From contig CP092865.1 in NCBI GenBank assembly GCA_030710605.1, positions 30,598,190 through 30,662,189 of the forward strand: DNA of 64,000 bases, given 5' to 3'. Numbering within the stretch: position 1 is the stretch's first letter; every line of letters begins with the position of its first letter. Under the pieces are notes generated by a model. The model was given only the letters and a program-made list of their open reading frames with translations, did not search any database and was not told the DNA's origin. Positions 12,095-24,138 of the stretch are shown here, piece after piece. The translations under genes were made by a program, and so were the position numbers. Source of the DNA: Cordylochernes scorpioides. Lineage: Eukaryota; Arthropoda; Arachnida; Pseudoscorpiones; Chernetidae.

Positions 12095-12854
12095 TAGTTA
12101 GGAGGCTTCTGTTCATGATGAGAATAGATTTTCTTTCAAAGAAAGGAAGAGTGTTTTGTTTGGAAGGTGTTCTTTTCTTAGTTAACCTGATTTTTTATAT
12201 TTCTTTATTTAAAACCTGTAGGGAGAGTTACCCCTGCGTGAGCAATCTCAGCCTACGTGGTGTATAAATAGTTGGGAGGTCGTATATTTGGACGGCTGAA
12301 AATTCTCCATTGCAGTAACATGGAATGTGTAATAGAGATTAGTGACATTTATGTACATTGCGCATCATTCGAGTCTCGTAAAATGATAATATTGATGCAA
12401 TTTATATTAAGGTTCGATATATAATCACCCAGAAACATGTTGTATCATTCAACGTAAACTTTCACTTTATGTTAATGATATTCTATTAAAATATACTTTT
12501 TTTATATTAAAGTAAAACCATTGGTTTATTGCTTTTCAATCAACCGTAGCATATTCAAAAAATATATATATCTAACTAATCTTATGATACGAGGAATAAA
12601 AATATTTGAAAATATTTCTATATAAATAGAGATTTTCAATATTATAATATGATTAAAGGAATATAACCTGGAATATATATTTTCTTAATAAAAATCCCTT
12701 TAAAATAGGGAGAAAGAGAAATTCAAAACAATTATATGTTAAAAAGAGATTTTTATGTTTAATTTGGCTAATGGCTTGTTTAAAAAGAACAAATTTGTCT
12801 AGATCCATCGATTATATTTTTAAATGTTTATCAGAGAAACTTACTTATTATAAT

Positions 12855-12960
12855 TTAACCTTTGACGAAACCGCTTAGAGGGTTCACCACTGATGACCCA
12901 AGCCCTCTCATTAAATAACATTTATCATTGCGGTAAGGTCTGTAGAGATAAAAAGAAAAA
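12855..12960 (-). repeat. Unclassified dispersed repeat family, copy C
   Basis: On the minus strand this carries the same core as 9303-9500 and 51965-52160: GAGAGGGCTTGG, then TCATCAGTGGTGAACCCTC, then the GGTTTCGTCAAAGG side. Only the conserved core and its immediate flanks are present. Confidence 0.55.
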
Positions 12961-13066
12961 CATTGTCAAAAAATTAATTAATGCACATTTTATCGATATC
13001 GATGGCATTTAAATTTATAAATATAATCTAACCTTGTTAACCTCACTTATAATAAGCTAACATATA

Positions 13067-13347
13067 CACCTATCCCCCGATTTACACGGTAGATACGTTC
13101 CTGAGAAAAACGTGTAAATCGGGGGATAGGTGTACACAGAAATAAAAATAAAATGCATTGACAGGTTAAAATATGTATTCAGCACATAAGCTCGGGATTC
13201 CTCGTGAGATGTGTACACAGCGCATGTGTTCAATCACAGTAGCATTTAGTATAGTGCGATAAAAACAACAACAAAAAAACTTATTTGGAAAACCGTGTAA
13301 AAGCGAAAAGGGGGAAAACAAGTACTGTGTAATTCGGGGCATAGGTG
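13067..13347. mobile_element. Tigger/pogo-like MITE with doubled terminus
   Basis: Ends match as inverted repeats (CACCTATCCCCCGATTTACAC at the left, CACCTATGCCCCGAATTACAC at the right read in reverse), flanked by TA. A third, inverted copy of the terminus sits at about 13112-13134, so the left 68 bp is itself a hairpin. The pattern of a CCCCGATTTACACGG end with a GTTCCTGAGAAAA interior resembles pogo/Tigger termini. No transposase is present. Confidence 0.6.
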
Positions 13348-13349
13348 TA

Positions 13350-14999
13350 TAGTTAACTTTATAATATCTGTGAAAAAAAAATAGTACAAATTTGAAATTG
13401 TACTGGAATAAGAGGTGGAGAGATTAGGAAAAACGCATCTCCTTATCGTGTATCTGAAAGTTGCTGATGGTTTGCGCAACATAAGTTGCACGATAAGGGG
13501 ATAAGAAATTTCTACTATTTTTGGCGAGTATGATCGATTTCTTTTTTAAATAATCATGTATGTCAAAAATAGTTGAAATACCTCATAACAGATGGCGCGC
13601 TAATCATAATAGCGAGTAAGAAATCCCTTTTTCCTAATTTATAATATCTGTTGTATAAATCCCTTTTACTTCAAAGAATCCTTCATGACATGAATCGAGT
13701 AAATAATGTATTTATAAATTGTCGGAGGAGGAAAGCGAAGATTGAATGCGGCTGATTCCACACTAGCCCTCTCAATGATATCTTAACCATGACATATTCT
13801 AAACATTGGTACTTTAATTTAAATATTTAATCATGTACAGTTCCTTTGGCTCTGTATGTTTATTTTTTGTATATATGGTTATATTTATTTTTGTTTGTTT
13901 TTTTTTCTTCTCTCTTTCCTTATTACTTCTTGTATTCTAGTTTTTACTTTTGAAATATCTTTCTTTCCTAAATCCCGTAGAGGGGAATCATGTATAGGGC
14001 TTGATGCCCCAATAAAACGGCTTATGTGTGTGTGTGTGTTTATAAATTGTGTGGATTGTAATTCTACTACCCTAGGCATGTATGGTCTTTCACATCGAGC
14101 CGGAAATTTCTCAATTTCCCAACTGAAAAGATTGGTACATTGCATTTGATTATTTAAGTTTCTTTTCGCTGTTCCCTTCTGATGGATGTTGAGAAAATAA
14201 TTATTTCTGCAATAATATTAATAAATATATTAAATATATTTCTAAAGTTTTTTCTGTATGGAGTTCAAGTTGTAATGATTGCATTAGGGTTTTGAAACAC
14301 AAAGAAAAGGTTGAGAAACAGATATAACTTTAAAAATGCACGAATTAGATAAAATTTCCTAGTGTAAACTAATATCAGAAACACATTCTAAATCAAATAT
14401 CAATAAAATAATATAGATGTAACAAATTCGATTCAGAGAATTCATAAAAATGAGCCAGTATTGGTTGGACTTGAATTATTTTGTTTGGTTTAGATGAAAA
14501 AAAAAAGGAAATACTATAATTATTCAATGGCTTTAGACATTCATTGAGAGGACTATCAACAGAGTGTGGAAATATTTACATTTATTCATTCGATATTTAT
14601 TATTTTTAGAAAAATATCAACAAATTTATTACCATGTTTCTCAACAGATTTCTCACAATGCGTACACTCAAATAATATTATGTTAATAAATGTGTTATGT
14701 AGTTTAGTTATGAATGAAGCTCATTTGACTTTATGATTGAACTATATATATTTTTTAAATAAGTATAATGGTGGGGGTGCCTTGTCCTTCCATAAAGAAA
14801 AAGAGGGGGGGGCGAGACATTGCCCTGTTAGTCAGTCACATTTCAGAGTTCCCTTTAATCCTTCACGGTTACTGTAGCGGCTCGGGGCTCACAAAACCGT
14901 ACTTCGTCCTACAGGGCAGTTCCTTATTTGTAGATAAGTATAATGACATGCATATATATATGACTAAGAGAGCGAAAGATACAATTACATATCAAATAA
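13350..14999. other. AT-rich intergenic DNA with LINE-like tail motifs
   Basis: No gene seen. Around 13750-13780 (GGCTGATTCCACACTAGCCC) and 14000-14040 (CCCCAATAAAACGGC plus a GT microsatellite) there are two motifs. They recur in the same order at about 42610-42820, which suggests a decayed retroelement 3' end in both places. Confidence 0.4.
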
Positions 15000-15175
15000 A
15001 AAGGCATATCTTGGATCAAAATATAATCTATTTACCAATATTTCAGTTGGTTATTTAATGGCATATTTAAAATGTTTTAATGCCTTGAAAAGGGTTGGCA
15101 TTCAGCCACAACTGAAATATATTAGTAGATCTATCTATGAAATGCTCTCTATTTTCAAAACAATTACATAATTAG
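15000..15175. repeat. Partial copy of the 11728 MITE
   Basis: Shares the TTGGATCAAAA, TTTACCAATATTTCAGTTGG and GGCATTCAGCC blocks and the CTCTATTTTCAAAACAA block with the element at 11728-12094. The internal palindrome is largely deleted. Confidence 0.7.
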
Positions 15176-15179
15176 TGCG

Positions 15180-16627
15180 GTCACGTAAGTGTTTGTGACG
15201 CTCGGTGTGACGTCACCGACGATAGTCCTGTGACAAATCTTTTCCATCGTCCTGGAAATGGAGCGGAGTCTCGAGATGTTGGGAGAGTAGTCTTAAGGCG
15301 GTATAGGTTCTCCTGGCTGACAATTGGTTGTATGGGTGGGTGGACTTACAGCTGATGGTGAGTGTCAGTCTTCTGGTACAATCTGTAAACACTTTCCAGT
15401 CAGACAATACAGATGTGAATGTTGTTTCACCATAATATATATACCTCTGTACTCAAGGTTGGATCACCAGCTTGTAGTTTAGCCTGTTTAACAATCTGTA
15501 ATCTATGGTCGTATGTTTTCTCTGTTGGTTGTTTTTGTTCTCCTGATATCGAAATTTGTCCGTTCCTCTGTTTTAATCACTTTCGTAAAGTTCTACAGTA
15601 AAGAAGAGCAGCTGGAGTCCGTTTAGTAGCACTACGTGGGCGTAGTTTTTATTATAAAGGAATGGATGGATCGTGACAGCTGTCAGAAGCGATGACTTTA
15701 GGGTTTTATAGAAGACCTTACAATTGTAAGCAGGATGATAATTGGCACGCGCGCCGCATCACGGAGATGTTTAATGCCGTGATACTTCAGAAAATATCAT
15801 ACTATTCTTATATGGAGAATGTTCTATTGTCAGTGACAATTTCTCATGGGAATCATTTTCTAAAGAAGAATTTTACCAAGAAGGCTATTATCACTCTAGT
15901 CCTTTTTGGAAAGAGAAAACTTCAGGCAAATTTAGACCTGTTGTTACTCAGAGTGATAGAAAATTAGAATACTATCTCAATATCCATTTTTAAGGCCCAA
16001 CTAAGTTGAAACCTAGTTTTTACAAGGATTGCTGGGACTTCAATAAGGAATAGAGGGAATCGGCGTGTTTAACTGCCTTTGAGATTCAATGACAATGTTA
16101 TTCGAAAAAATAACGAATTTTCTAGTTTCTCCATAGTTTAATTCAACTCTTGTAACCATAAGGTCATTGAAGTAACGTTTCCACATTAATCCCAGCCCGT
16201 GTTTTGAGAACCATTTTGCGGAAAAGACGTGGATTTACACACAGAGAGAGATAGAAATGTTTCTTCTTAATTACAATCTAAAAACAAAATGAAGATTTAA
16301 CCTTGAATTTATCCTCATTATCCTAATTTATGTTTAGTTACGGATGAAGCGCACGGAATTTAATCGAAATGATATTTGTTTATATTTTAATAAATATTCT
16401 AAATATATATATGGTAATTTAAACCAACAACCTCATATTGTATATAATATAACAAGATTTGCATGTTATATAATATAAACACATCTGTAAATGATTTTAC
16501 GCATGATTGACATGTGTCATTACATAATCATATGTAATGTACTTTGTACAAACTGAGGATAAATAAATAAAACTCTGTAATAGATTCAGAGTTGATATAA
16601 GAGATTAAGATATAAGTCCAACGAGGC
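15180..16627. other. Intergenic DNA, possible retroelement debris
   Basis: Moderately less AT-rich stretches at 15180-15420 and 15600-15780 have short open frames without recognisable domains. The TGACGTCAC-type motifs near 15210 recur near 17170-17220 and could be fragments of one LTR. This is weak. Nothing else was seen. Confidence 0.35.
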
Positions 16628-17000
16628 CTAGAAGATAGGGCGTTGCCAGTATACAATGACACTTCTTCCGATCCACGCCCTTGTTGCATCCTCTGAATTC
16701 CAATACTTTCTCTCAGAAAAGATATTTAAAGCTGTCAATTCAAGGAAATACGAGATACGGAAATACTCGTATATAGTCACTTCACCATCAGCGGGAGCCC
16801 ATGTCATTTCATCTTCTGATGCTCGACCATGCCGTAGACCAGTAAGAAACTTCTTAACTCTCCATCTTTCGCTGCTTAGCTCGACTCCTATCTGTTCACG
16901 GAACTTTCCTAGTAAAACTGTATCCCTTCATTTTTTATGTGGACATTCCCAAGTCTCCCATTCTACCTCGACCACGACTGCCTGTACTCTGTGAGAACTG
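16628..17000 (-). pseudogene. Possible Argonaute PAZ-like coding remnant
   Basis: One minus-strand frame is open from about 17000 down to a TAG at 16628-16630, apart from a single TGA at 16928-16930. The amino-acid text looks like real protein: KKFLTGLRHGRA, then APADGEVTIYEYF, then FLELTALN. The order R-x-K-x4-GLR, then a TxxxADGxxVTxxEYFRxxYxxEL pattern, resembles the segment entering the PAZ domain of Argonaute/Piwi proteins. There, an F..DG.x.V...Y(F/Y)..kY...L pattern precedes the RNA 3'-end binding pocket. A splice-acceptor-like TTTTTAACAG lies at the upstream edge (about 16998-17010). With one internal stop and no neighbouring exons found, I call it a pseudogene or a divergent exon. 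The overlapping plus-strand ORF has no such pattern. Identity is tentative. Confidence 0.35.
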
Positions 17001-17512
17001 TTAAAAAGTCTTCCAAGGTGCAGAGAGGTACTGGAAAACTCTCCACGCCATGATTGTCCCTCTCAGTTACTACAGGTTTGTCCCTCTTAGTTACCACACC
17101 ACAGTGACCCCCTCAGGATATCACATATATATCAAGTGATATATTTCAACGTCTTATAGTAACGGTCTACGGATGACGTCCGTGTGATGTCACTAACTGT
17201 TTGTCAAACCCATTACGTCACTCTAACAAATAAATTCGATTGTTTTGATCAAACGGATTTGTCGTGTCATCCTGACGTTTATATTTCCTAATTTTTCTAC
17301 GTACGACAATATTTTTTAGCGAAAGATATTTTGATATAAATGCGGAAAGAGCAGCCATGCATTAACTTCGTGAGGCTGGCCTTTGTCAGCTTGATGCAAG
17401 CTCTGCATCTCAACGATCAAATTTAATGGGCTGAAAGAAAATGCTTGATGCGTTAAAGAAGACGATATTTAGATTTTCAAAATTGTGAATATAATTTTTA
17501 AATTTTATGAGA

Positions 17513-17599
17513 AACCGATAATGGTCAATGGCCGGCGGTTGAAACCTTCGGTTTCCGACAGCCATGAAGCGGGATCAAATCCCGCATTGGATACTTTTT
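17513..17599 (+). pseudogene. tRNA-like sequence with Pol III terminator
   Basis: Contains an A-box-like TGGCCGGCGGTT (17529-17540) and a good T arm with B box, GCGGG-ATCAAAT-CCCGC (17569-17585), followed by TTTTTT at 17594-17599. The D-arm text resembles Ser/Leu tRNAs, but the acceptor stem does not pair properly and no convincing anticodon arm forms. It is either a tRNA pseudogene or the head of a tRNA-derived SINE. Confidence 0.5.
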
Positions 17600-17944
17600 T
17601 AATGTGAAAATCCTGTTCATATTTATCATTGTAAACAACATAAGCTAGGTTTTTTTTTATTTTCGAGCAGTACCCAATAAAGTTATTCTGGAATAAGAAA
17701 TCAGGGTTAAAAAAAAATTGTAAAATAATTTTCAAAATCTGTTTGTCAGATGCATCCAATACATTAAGACTAAGTTGAAATTTAACGGTGAACTTTCAAA
17801 TATGAAGAGGTTAAAAAGATTATTTAAAATTGAAGACTCAGTTTTTACGATATAATAAATACTATATTCTACTTTTTAATACTTATTCTGCATTGTATTC
17901 AATTATCTTTTTATCCACATACAATTGGGGTAAAACTACTGAAC

Positions 17945-18310
17945 ATTCCAAAATAATACAAGTATATTCTTGTACACAAGTATACAATTTCACAAGTATG
18001 CAAGTACACAAGTATACTAATATGCAAGTATACAAGTATACAATTGCACAAGTATGCAAGTACACAAGTATACTAATATGCAAGTATACAAGTACACAAG
18101 TATACAATTGCACAAGTATGCAAGTACACAAGTATACAAATATACAAGTATAAAAGTACACAAGTATACAATTGCACAAGTATGCAAGTACATAAGTATA
18201 CTAATATGCAAGTATACAATTGCACAAGTATACAAGTACACTACTATACAACCACACAAGTATACAAGTACGCAAATATACAGGTACACAAGTATATTCT
18301 TACACTTGTA
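17945..18310 (+). repeat. Minisatellite of about 10-bp ACAAGTATAC-type units
   Basis: Runs of CAAGTATGCAAGTACACAAG, with ATACAATTGC and ACTAATATGC variants, continue for about 360 bp. Higher-order blocks repeat with periods of about 60-120 bp. Long open frames on both strands here are by-products of a short period without stops (repeats of Tyr-Lys-Tyr-Thr, or Leu-Val-Tyr-Leu). Confidence 0.9.
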
Positions 18311-18319
18311 TATTCCCAA

Positions 18320-18789
18320 TCAGTTTTTGCCTTCCGTTAAATCGTTTCAAGATTCCAAAGATCATCTGTGTGAGAAGGATTCCTATTGGCTTGAAGCAGT
18401 TCACCCCCGATTGGATAAATTACACCAATTATGAATATGACCATGAAACTCTAGTCTGGCTTCTTTGATAGATATAAATTGATGTTTATGTAATTCACAC
18501 CGAATCTTCCATTGTGCTTTAGACATTCTCTCTTTTGTAGCATCATAATAACATGAATATAGTTTCATATTGAATTTTATTGCTCATTAACCTTGATAAT
18601 AATTTATTATAATAACACCCGTATTCATGTTCATATTGATTAGCTTATATTTATATGTTTTATATTAATACATATGTTAAAATAATGTGATATAGCTGTA
18701 TATTTCATTACTTCTTATCAAATTCTTTCTATTTATCGGAGGAAGAGGCCAAAAATGCTTTAAATCTCATAAAAATATATTAATTCATT
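18320..18789. other. AT-rich intergenic DNA
   Basis: No gene or repeat structure recognised. Confidence 0.5.
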
Positions 18790-18965
18790 ATAAACAACTT
18801 CTTCTTTCTTATCTACACTCAATCATATAAGAGTATCAAGCTTGAAGAGCTTGTTGATGGTGTCTGTTTGAACCATCATAACTGGGTGAAGTAGAATGCG
18901 TCTGCCTTTGTCATTAAGATTGGGAGCACTATTCAGTGGCAGGCCGAATAAACAACATGAATTTC
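18790..18965 (-). mobile_element. LINE 3' tail fragment
   Basis: Shares TATCAAGCTTGAAGAGCTTG and the TTCTTTCTTATCTACACTCA block with 10190-10240. Its GCCTTTGTCATTAAGATTGG block appears in reverse orientation at about 39820-39845. These are non-coding 3' parts of the LINE family whose CCHC tail is at 10212-10403. Confidence 0.5.
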
Positions 18966-19726
18966 TTCAATCTCTATATATAAAATCACATAAGATTTAT
19001 GAAAAATAGTCCAGAATAGTACTGGGATCAGGTTGATAAATTAAGAAAGATGCATCTTCTGATAGTGCAGATAAAAGTTTCTGATGGCTTGCGTCATCTG
19101 TTCATAATAAATATAAACTAATGGTTGATTTTTCAATTGGCCGAATCTGAAAAAATAAGTTAAAATCAATGAATAGTTGATACTTATTCCGACAGATGGT
19201 GCAAGCTATCTTCAACTTTGAGTTTCGCGATCAGTAGATTCTTTTCTTGACTCTGAGTTTGCTACAACAAGATATAATGTGATTTTAAAAATATATCTGA
19301 TACAACTTCTTTTTTATTTGTCAAACTGATTCCAGTGAAACTTCAATTTTGTACTAATTTTCACAAGATATGATATTTTCGCATTAACTCTTATATAAAT
19401 AATTTCTTTTAATTTTAAATGCCATACGTTTAGGCGATTGATAATTTCCTTATTTTATCGCATTTAGTCGATTTTGGGCTAATTGATTAAGTTTTACCTT
19501 TTGCTCCATATTTTACGTAATATATTAGATTTCGGGTTTATATAAAATGTATTATATATACTATTATATCTATATAATATCTATATGTATTATATATTTA
19601 CTTCTGTGATATGTAAAATGATATAAAGTTGAAATATATGCTTAAATAACATAAAGTAATCTTACTCGATTCAAGCAATACATTTAACTTAACATATTAA
19701 AAATCAGATTATATAATAGGGGGTTT
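18966..19726. other. AT-rich intergenic DNA
   Basis: No gene seen up to the gypsy insertion point. Confidence 0.5.
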
Positions 19727-19731
19727 AGTAT

Positions 19732-20066
19732 TGTTGCACCAGGTTGCGGCTTGGCAGACTCTTCAGCCTTGATTCTCTCCTGTGCTGGGTCTTGCATCTT
19801 ACCAGAGCGTGTTTCAACCATCCTACAAATTTATAAAAGGGAATAATGAGATAAGTCTACTTTATGTAGCCACCAGAATAATTTATTTATTTTCTCACAT
19901 CAAAGAGAGCAGTGAAGTCACAGTGTACCTAAATACAAATGATGATAATCTAAAAATAATCTGTTTTAAATAAATATCATAGAATATAAAAATAAATAAA
20001 TATATAATTTAAATTTCAAATATATTAAAAATAATATAATAAATACGCCATTAATCATGATGTAAC
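19732..20066 (-). repeat. Gypsy 3' LTR
   Basis: 335 bp, matching 24586-24920 with one difference noticed. The minus-strand 5' end follows the polypurine tract directly. It includes a non-functional copy of the first 30 gag codons, because the gag start lies in the LTR. Confidence 0.95.
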
Positions 20067-22852
20067 ACTTCCCCCTCTCCAGAGGTCGTCACGTCCTCGT
20101 GAGTTACCTCATCAATTCTCTCAAAATAGGGTTTGAGTCTTGAGACATGGACAATCAATGGGTCTTGGCCAGGATTATCTTTCGGCTCAATTAAGTAATT
20201 TACGTTAGACAGCTTCTTTAATATTCGATATGGGCCAAAATATTTTCTCAATAGTTTTTCGCATTTTCCGATTTTCCTGACTGGTGTCCAAACTGCCACT
20301 AAATGTCCTGGTTCATAGATTTTCTCATTGTGTTTTTTGTCATAGTTTCTTTTCATTCTTTCCTGAGTCTTCTCTGTGTTGTTAATGACTACCTGTCTCG
20401 TCCTTGCTATTTTATCTAAGTAGTTTTCTATATATTCGTCGTAATCGTCCATGTTACTGTCCGTTGGGATATTCTCGTCGTCTAAGAGGGACATGGGTTC
20501 CCTTCCAAACAACAGGAAAAATGGAGAGTAGCCTGTGGTTTCTTGAATCGTGGTATTATACGCGTGGGTGATAAAAGGGAGGATTTCATCCCAGTTCTTT
20601 TGGTCTGTGTTCACATACATGCTGATCATATTGATTAAAGTTCTATTTAGCCGTTCCGTTAGTCCGTTAGTCTGGGGGTGGTAGCTCGTTGTGAAGCAGT
20701 GTTTCACTTTGCACATTTTCATTACCTCCTTCATCAAATTGCTAGTGAATTGTGAACCTCTATCGCTAATAAGAAATCTTGGGGCCCCGTGACGTAAAAT
20801 AATATGTTCGATTAAAAATGTAGAGACTTCTTTCACGGTTGCTTCTGATACTGCCTTTGTTTCAGCATACTTGGTATAATAATCAGTCAACACAATTATC
20901 CACTTCCTTCTTCTTTTCGTTGATGGCAAGGGGCCAACAAAGTCAATTCCGATTCTTTCAAAAGGGTAGTTAGCTGGGGGAATAGGTTGTAGAAGTCCAG
21001 AAGGCAAGTGATTTGAACCTTTCCGACTTTGGCAAAGATGGCACGTCTTTACAAATTCTGAAACATCTTTCAACATGGAAGGCCAATAGTATTTATTCTT
21101 CAATCGGTAAGTGGTTCTGGCGACGCCCAGATGGCCATTCAGCATATGGTTGTGGTATTCACTCATGACTTCCTTCCTTCTCTTCTTTGGCACTACCAGC
21201 AACCATGCCCTACCTTCAGGATTTGGATTTTTCTTGTAGAGACACCCATTTTCTTCTTTGAAGTTCTGTGTAATTGAACGCTTGTTTCCACTAAGGTTCT
21301 CCTTAATATTCTCAATAAAATCATCCTTTTCGTCTATTATTTGATTCAGAAATAGTCTTTCATAATCTTCGTCCCATTCGTTTTCAGGTAAGGGTCCTCT
21401 AGATAGACCATCAGCGTCCAGATGTTTTTTACCCGATTTATGTATGATTTCGAAATTATATTCCTGAATCTTCAGTGCCCATCGTGCTAATCGGCCGGTC
21501 GGATCTTACAGATTCTTAAGCCAGCATAGTGCGTGATGATCAGTTACGATTTTGAAGTGCCTTCCATATAGGTAGGGTCGTAACTTGGACATTGACCACA
21601 CAACAGCTAGACATTCTTTTTCGGTAGTCGAATAATTTTGCTCAGGTTTGCTCAGTGTTCGACTTAAATATGAGATAACTTTTTCTTTATCGCCGAACTT
21701 TTGGACTAATGTTGCACCCAGGCCGATGTTAGATGCGTCAGTATGAATGTAAGTAATTGCATTCGGGTCAAATTGCCCTAAGATTGGAGGATTTATCAAT
21801 GCTACTTTAAGGGTTTGAAATGCTTTCTCTTGATTTTCTGTCCAGGTAAAAGGTACATTCTTTTTTATAAGACTGGTTAATGGATCGGCAATTTTTGAAA
21901 AACCTTTGATAAATTTTCTATAATATGAGCACATTCCTAAAAATGATTGAACTTCTTTTATCTTTTTGGGCCGAGGAAAATCTCTAATAGCCTTGATATT
22001 ATGCTCCGCTGGTTTTATACCATGTTGATTAGTTATGTGGCCAAGAATCTCCAGTTCTTCGAAAGCAAATTGGCATTTTTTGTTGTTCAATTTTAAATTA
22101 GCCTCGCGAAAACATTTTAAAACAGCTTCTATTCTTTTGAGATGTGTTGAAAAATCCGAGCTATAAATGATTACGTCATCTAGATAACATAAGCAAATTT
22201 GCCATCTAAGATTACCAAGCATATTTTCCATGTTCCTCTCAAATGTAGCAGGGGCATTGCATAGACCAAAGGGCATTACGTTGAACTCATATAGGCCATG
22301 TGCTGTAGTGAAGGCTGTCTTTTCTTTATCTTTCTCCTCAACCTCTACTTGCCAATATCCTGATTTAAGGTCAATTGCTGAAAAGTATTTGGATCCTTGA
22401 AGTGTATCCAATACTTCATCAATTCTGGGAATTGGGTAAACATCCTTCACTGTTACATCATTCAATTTTCTGTAGTCAACGCAAAATCTGTACTTACCAT
22501 CTCGCTTCTTGACCAAGATTACAGGGAAGGACCATGGACTCGAGGATGGTCTAATTATGCCGTCTCTGAGCATTTCATCAATTTGTTCTTTTATGATTTC
22601 TCGCTCTTTCGCGCTCACCCTATACTGCTTGTGTTTGATCGGTTTCGCGCCTTCTGTATCGATCCGATGTTTCGCTAAGTTGGATCTTCCTAATCCCGAC
22701 GAAAACAAATCCTCGTACCTTTCCAAAACTTGTTTCAATTGCTCCTTTTCCGTATATGCTAAATTTTCGTTTATCTGAAATTGGGGTTCTTCATGCTCTT
22801 TTTGTTCACTTTTTTCATAAGATTCACTTCGGCTGGCTGGCTTCCAAAGCAC
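20051..22852 (-). pseudogene. pol: Gypsy pol: RT, RNase H and integrase
   Basis: RT (about 22650-22100) carries the gypsy hallmarks VDYRKLN, SGYWQV, FGLCNAPATF and the catalytic YLDD. RNase H (about 21780-21510) has TDAS, TEKE and DHHALCW. A TAA at 21506-21508 then interrupts the frame, but the same frame continues open to 20051 and encodes integrase. Integrase has the H-x3-H...C-x2-C zinc domain (YHNHMLNGH, CHLCQ near 21040), the DDE core (GIDFVGP, SDRGSQF, then NGLTERLNRT) and a GPY/F-type C-terminal module (YFGPYRI). The last five codons (VLHHD) and the stop lie in the 3' LTR. Upstream of 22852 the same frame runs to about 22907, where another TAA stands, so at least two nonsense changes are present. 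Confidence 0.95.
20067..20081 (-). other. Polypurine tract of the gypsy element
   Basis: On the minus strand GGAGAGGGGGAAGT stands immediately before the LTR start (GTTACATC, or TGTTACATC if one base is shared). This is the plus-strand DNA primer site. Confidence 0.85.
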
Positions 22853-22946
22853 AATGTTTGGTTTTTTAATATTTTTAATGGTCGAGGGTAAGGGTTTGTT
22901 ATCCAGATATATGTTTCCTTATTCACAACATTTATTAAGCTTCTCG

Positions 22947-23456
22947 CTAGTCGAGTCCATTTGTTTGAAACATTTTATGGTTCTCCTCGATGATGTATTC
23001 GCCATCCTCTGCTTCTACAAATGCATTAATCAATTTAATAGAAAGTTCTGGTATAATGGCATCCTTTGCACTTTTTATTTTCTTCTGTTGATATTTGATT
23101 ACGTCACAATTTTCTGTCAAGTCATATTTGATTATTTCACGCTGACAATCAATTTTTGCGTTCATTTTCTTAAGAAAATCACGTCCAAGTATAAATATTC
23201 GCAAATGTGTTCTCATTATCACAAATTGATGTGTAATTGTTTTGTCATCAAATTTTATATTTAAAATAATATTTCCTACGATATCTAATTCTTTGCCATC
23301 GGGTCCGGAGCACATTTTATCAGGATTTATTATTTCAAGACCTGTGTTAAGAGCTGTACTAAGGTCGACCACTGAAAGATCGGCGCCTGTATCAATCAAA
23401 GCTTCGCAGATACCGATTCTATCCACGTTAATGTTCATTTTATATTTGGGGTCCAA
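22947..23456 (-). CDS. Gypsy aspartic protease region
   Basis: The 169-codon frame has the retropepsin active site ALIDTGADLSVVD (about residues 20-32) and, near residue 90, the flap-end ILGRDFL motif typical of Ty3/gypsy. This enzyme cleaves the gag-pol polyprotein inside the virus-like particle. The frame differs from both the gag frame before it and the RT frame after it, and it ends in TAG at the junction. Either a programmed shift or a mutation separates it from RT. Confidence 0.9.
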   Translation of the reverse strand: MDPKYKMNINVDRIGICEALIDTGADLSVVDLSTALNTGLEIINPDKMCSGPDGKELDIVGNIILNIKFDDKTITHQFVIMRTHLRIFILGRDFLKKMNAKIDCQREIIKYDLTENCDVIKYQQKKIKSAKDAIIPELSIKLINAFVEAEDGEYIIEENHKMFQTNGLD

Positions 23457-23512
23457 CTTTTAAATTCCATTTATGGTCGACTTGCTTTGATTGACGGACT
23501 CAGGCGCGATGT

Positions 23513-24088
23513 TTAGTTTAAATCTTCTAATGCGGCATATCTATTCCTTGTAGGGATACTCGAGTACGGGCTATTACTTACGTCAGCGTAGAGCAGTGGT
23601 CTCGACTTCTGAGTTCCATTATCCATTCGGATTTCTTCTTCGACCTTGTCTTGTGTAACTATGGGGTCCTCTTCCACAATTCTTACAAACCTGACTCTGC
23701 AATACCGCGCTACGTGTCCTGGCTTGTTACACTTGAAACATATTGGTCTTCCGTCTTCTGTCCTATTCCTATTTGAATTTGGATTCTTATTGTATGTTTT
23801 ACTTGGGTAGACCGGTTTTGGCTCAGGATTGGGAGTGTAAGATCGTCTAGGGGCAGATACCTGGGGCAGAGGCTTGTTCTGGTAATACCTCGGAGTGGGG
23901 GCCTGGGGCTTGGAGGTGTTCTGGTAGTACCTCGGAGCGGGGGCCTGGGGCTTGGAGGTGTTCTGATATGGTCTTCTGAACGACGTAGCATTCTTCCATT
24001 GCTCTTGATGATGGGGACGAGGAGAGCGTGGTCCATTATAAAGAGCTTTTGATTTTTCTGCACGTTCTTGGTAATTCTTTTCGAACAA
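23513..24088 (-). pseudogene. gag: Gypsy gag, nucleocapsid half
   Basis: Contains one CCHC zinc knuckle, CFKCNKPGHVARYC, after a basic Pro/Arg-rich region. In that region a segment near TSKPQAPAPRYYQN is repeated twice with a third variant. The segment just upstream (24089-24140) stays readable in this frame, so the gag halves are parts of one protein split by a 1-nt shift near 24145. The ORF stops about 55 bp before protease. Confidence 0.9.
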
Positions 24089-24138
24089 ATCCAGCTTTTT
24101 ACAAATTTCTAGAAGTTCATTGGTATTTTTAGGAAGGT

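Noticed and set aside
16656-16994. Plus-strand 112-codon ORF as a gene
   Set aside because: It is Ser/Thr-rich shadow text. The minus-strand frame over the same bases reads as better protein.
17883-18319. Long open frames on both strands rich in Tyr/Lys/Thr or Leu/Val/Cys/Tyr
   Set aside because: They are translations of a short-period minisatellite that happens to lack stops. Several frames on both strands are open at once and none has a start context or domain.
22397-23463. Plus-strand ORFs over the gypsy element
   Set aside because: They are antisense shadows of RT, protease and gag.
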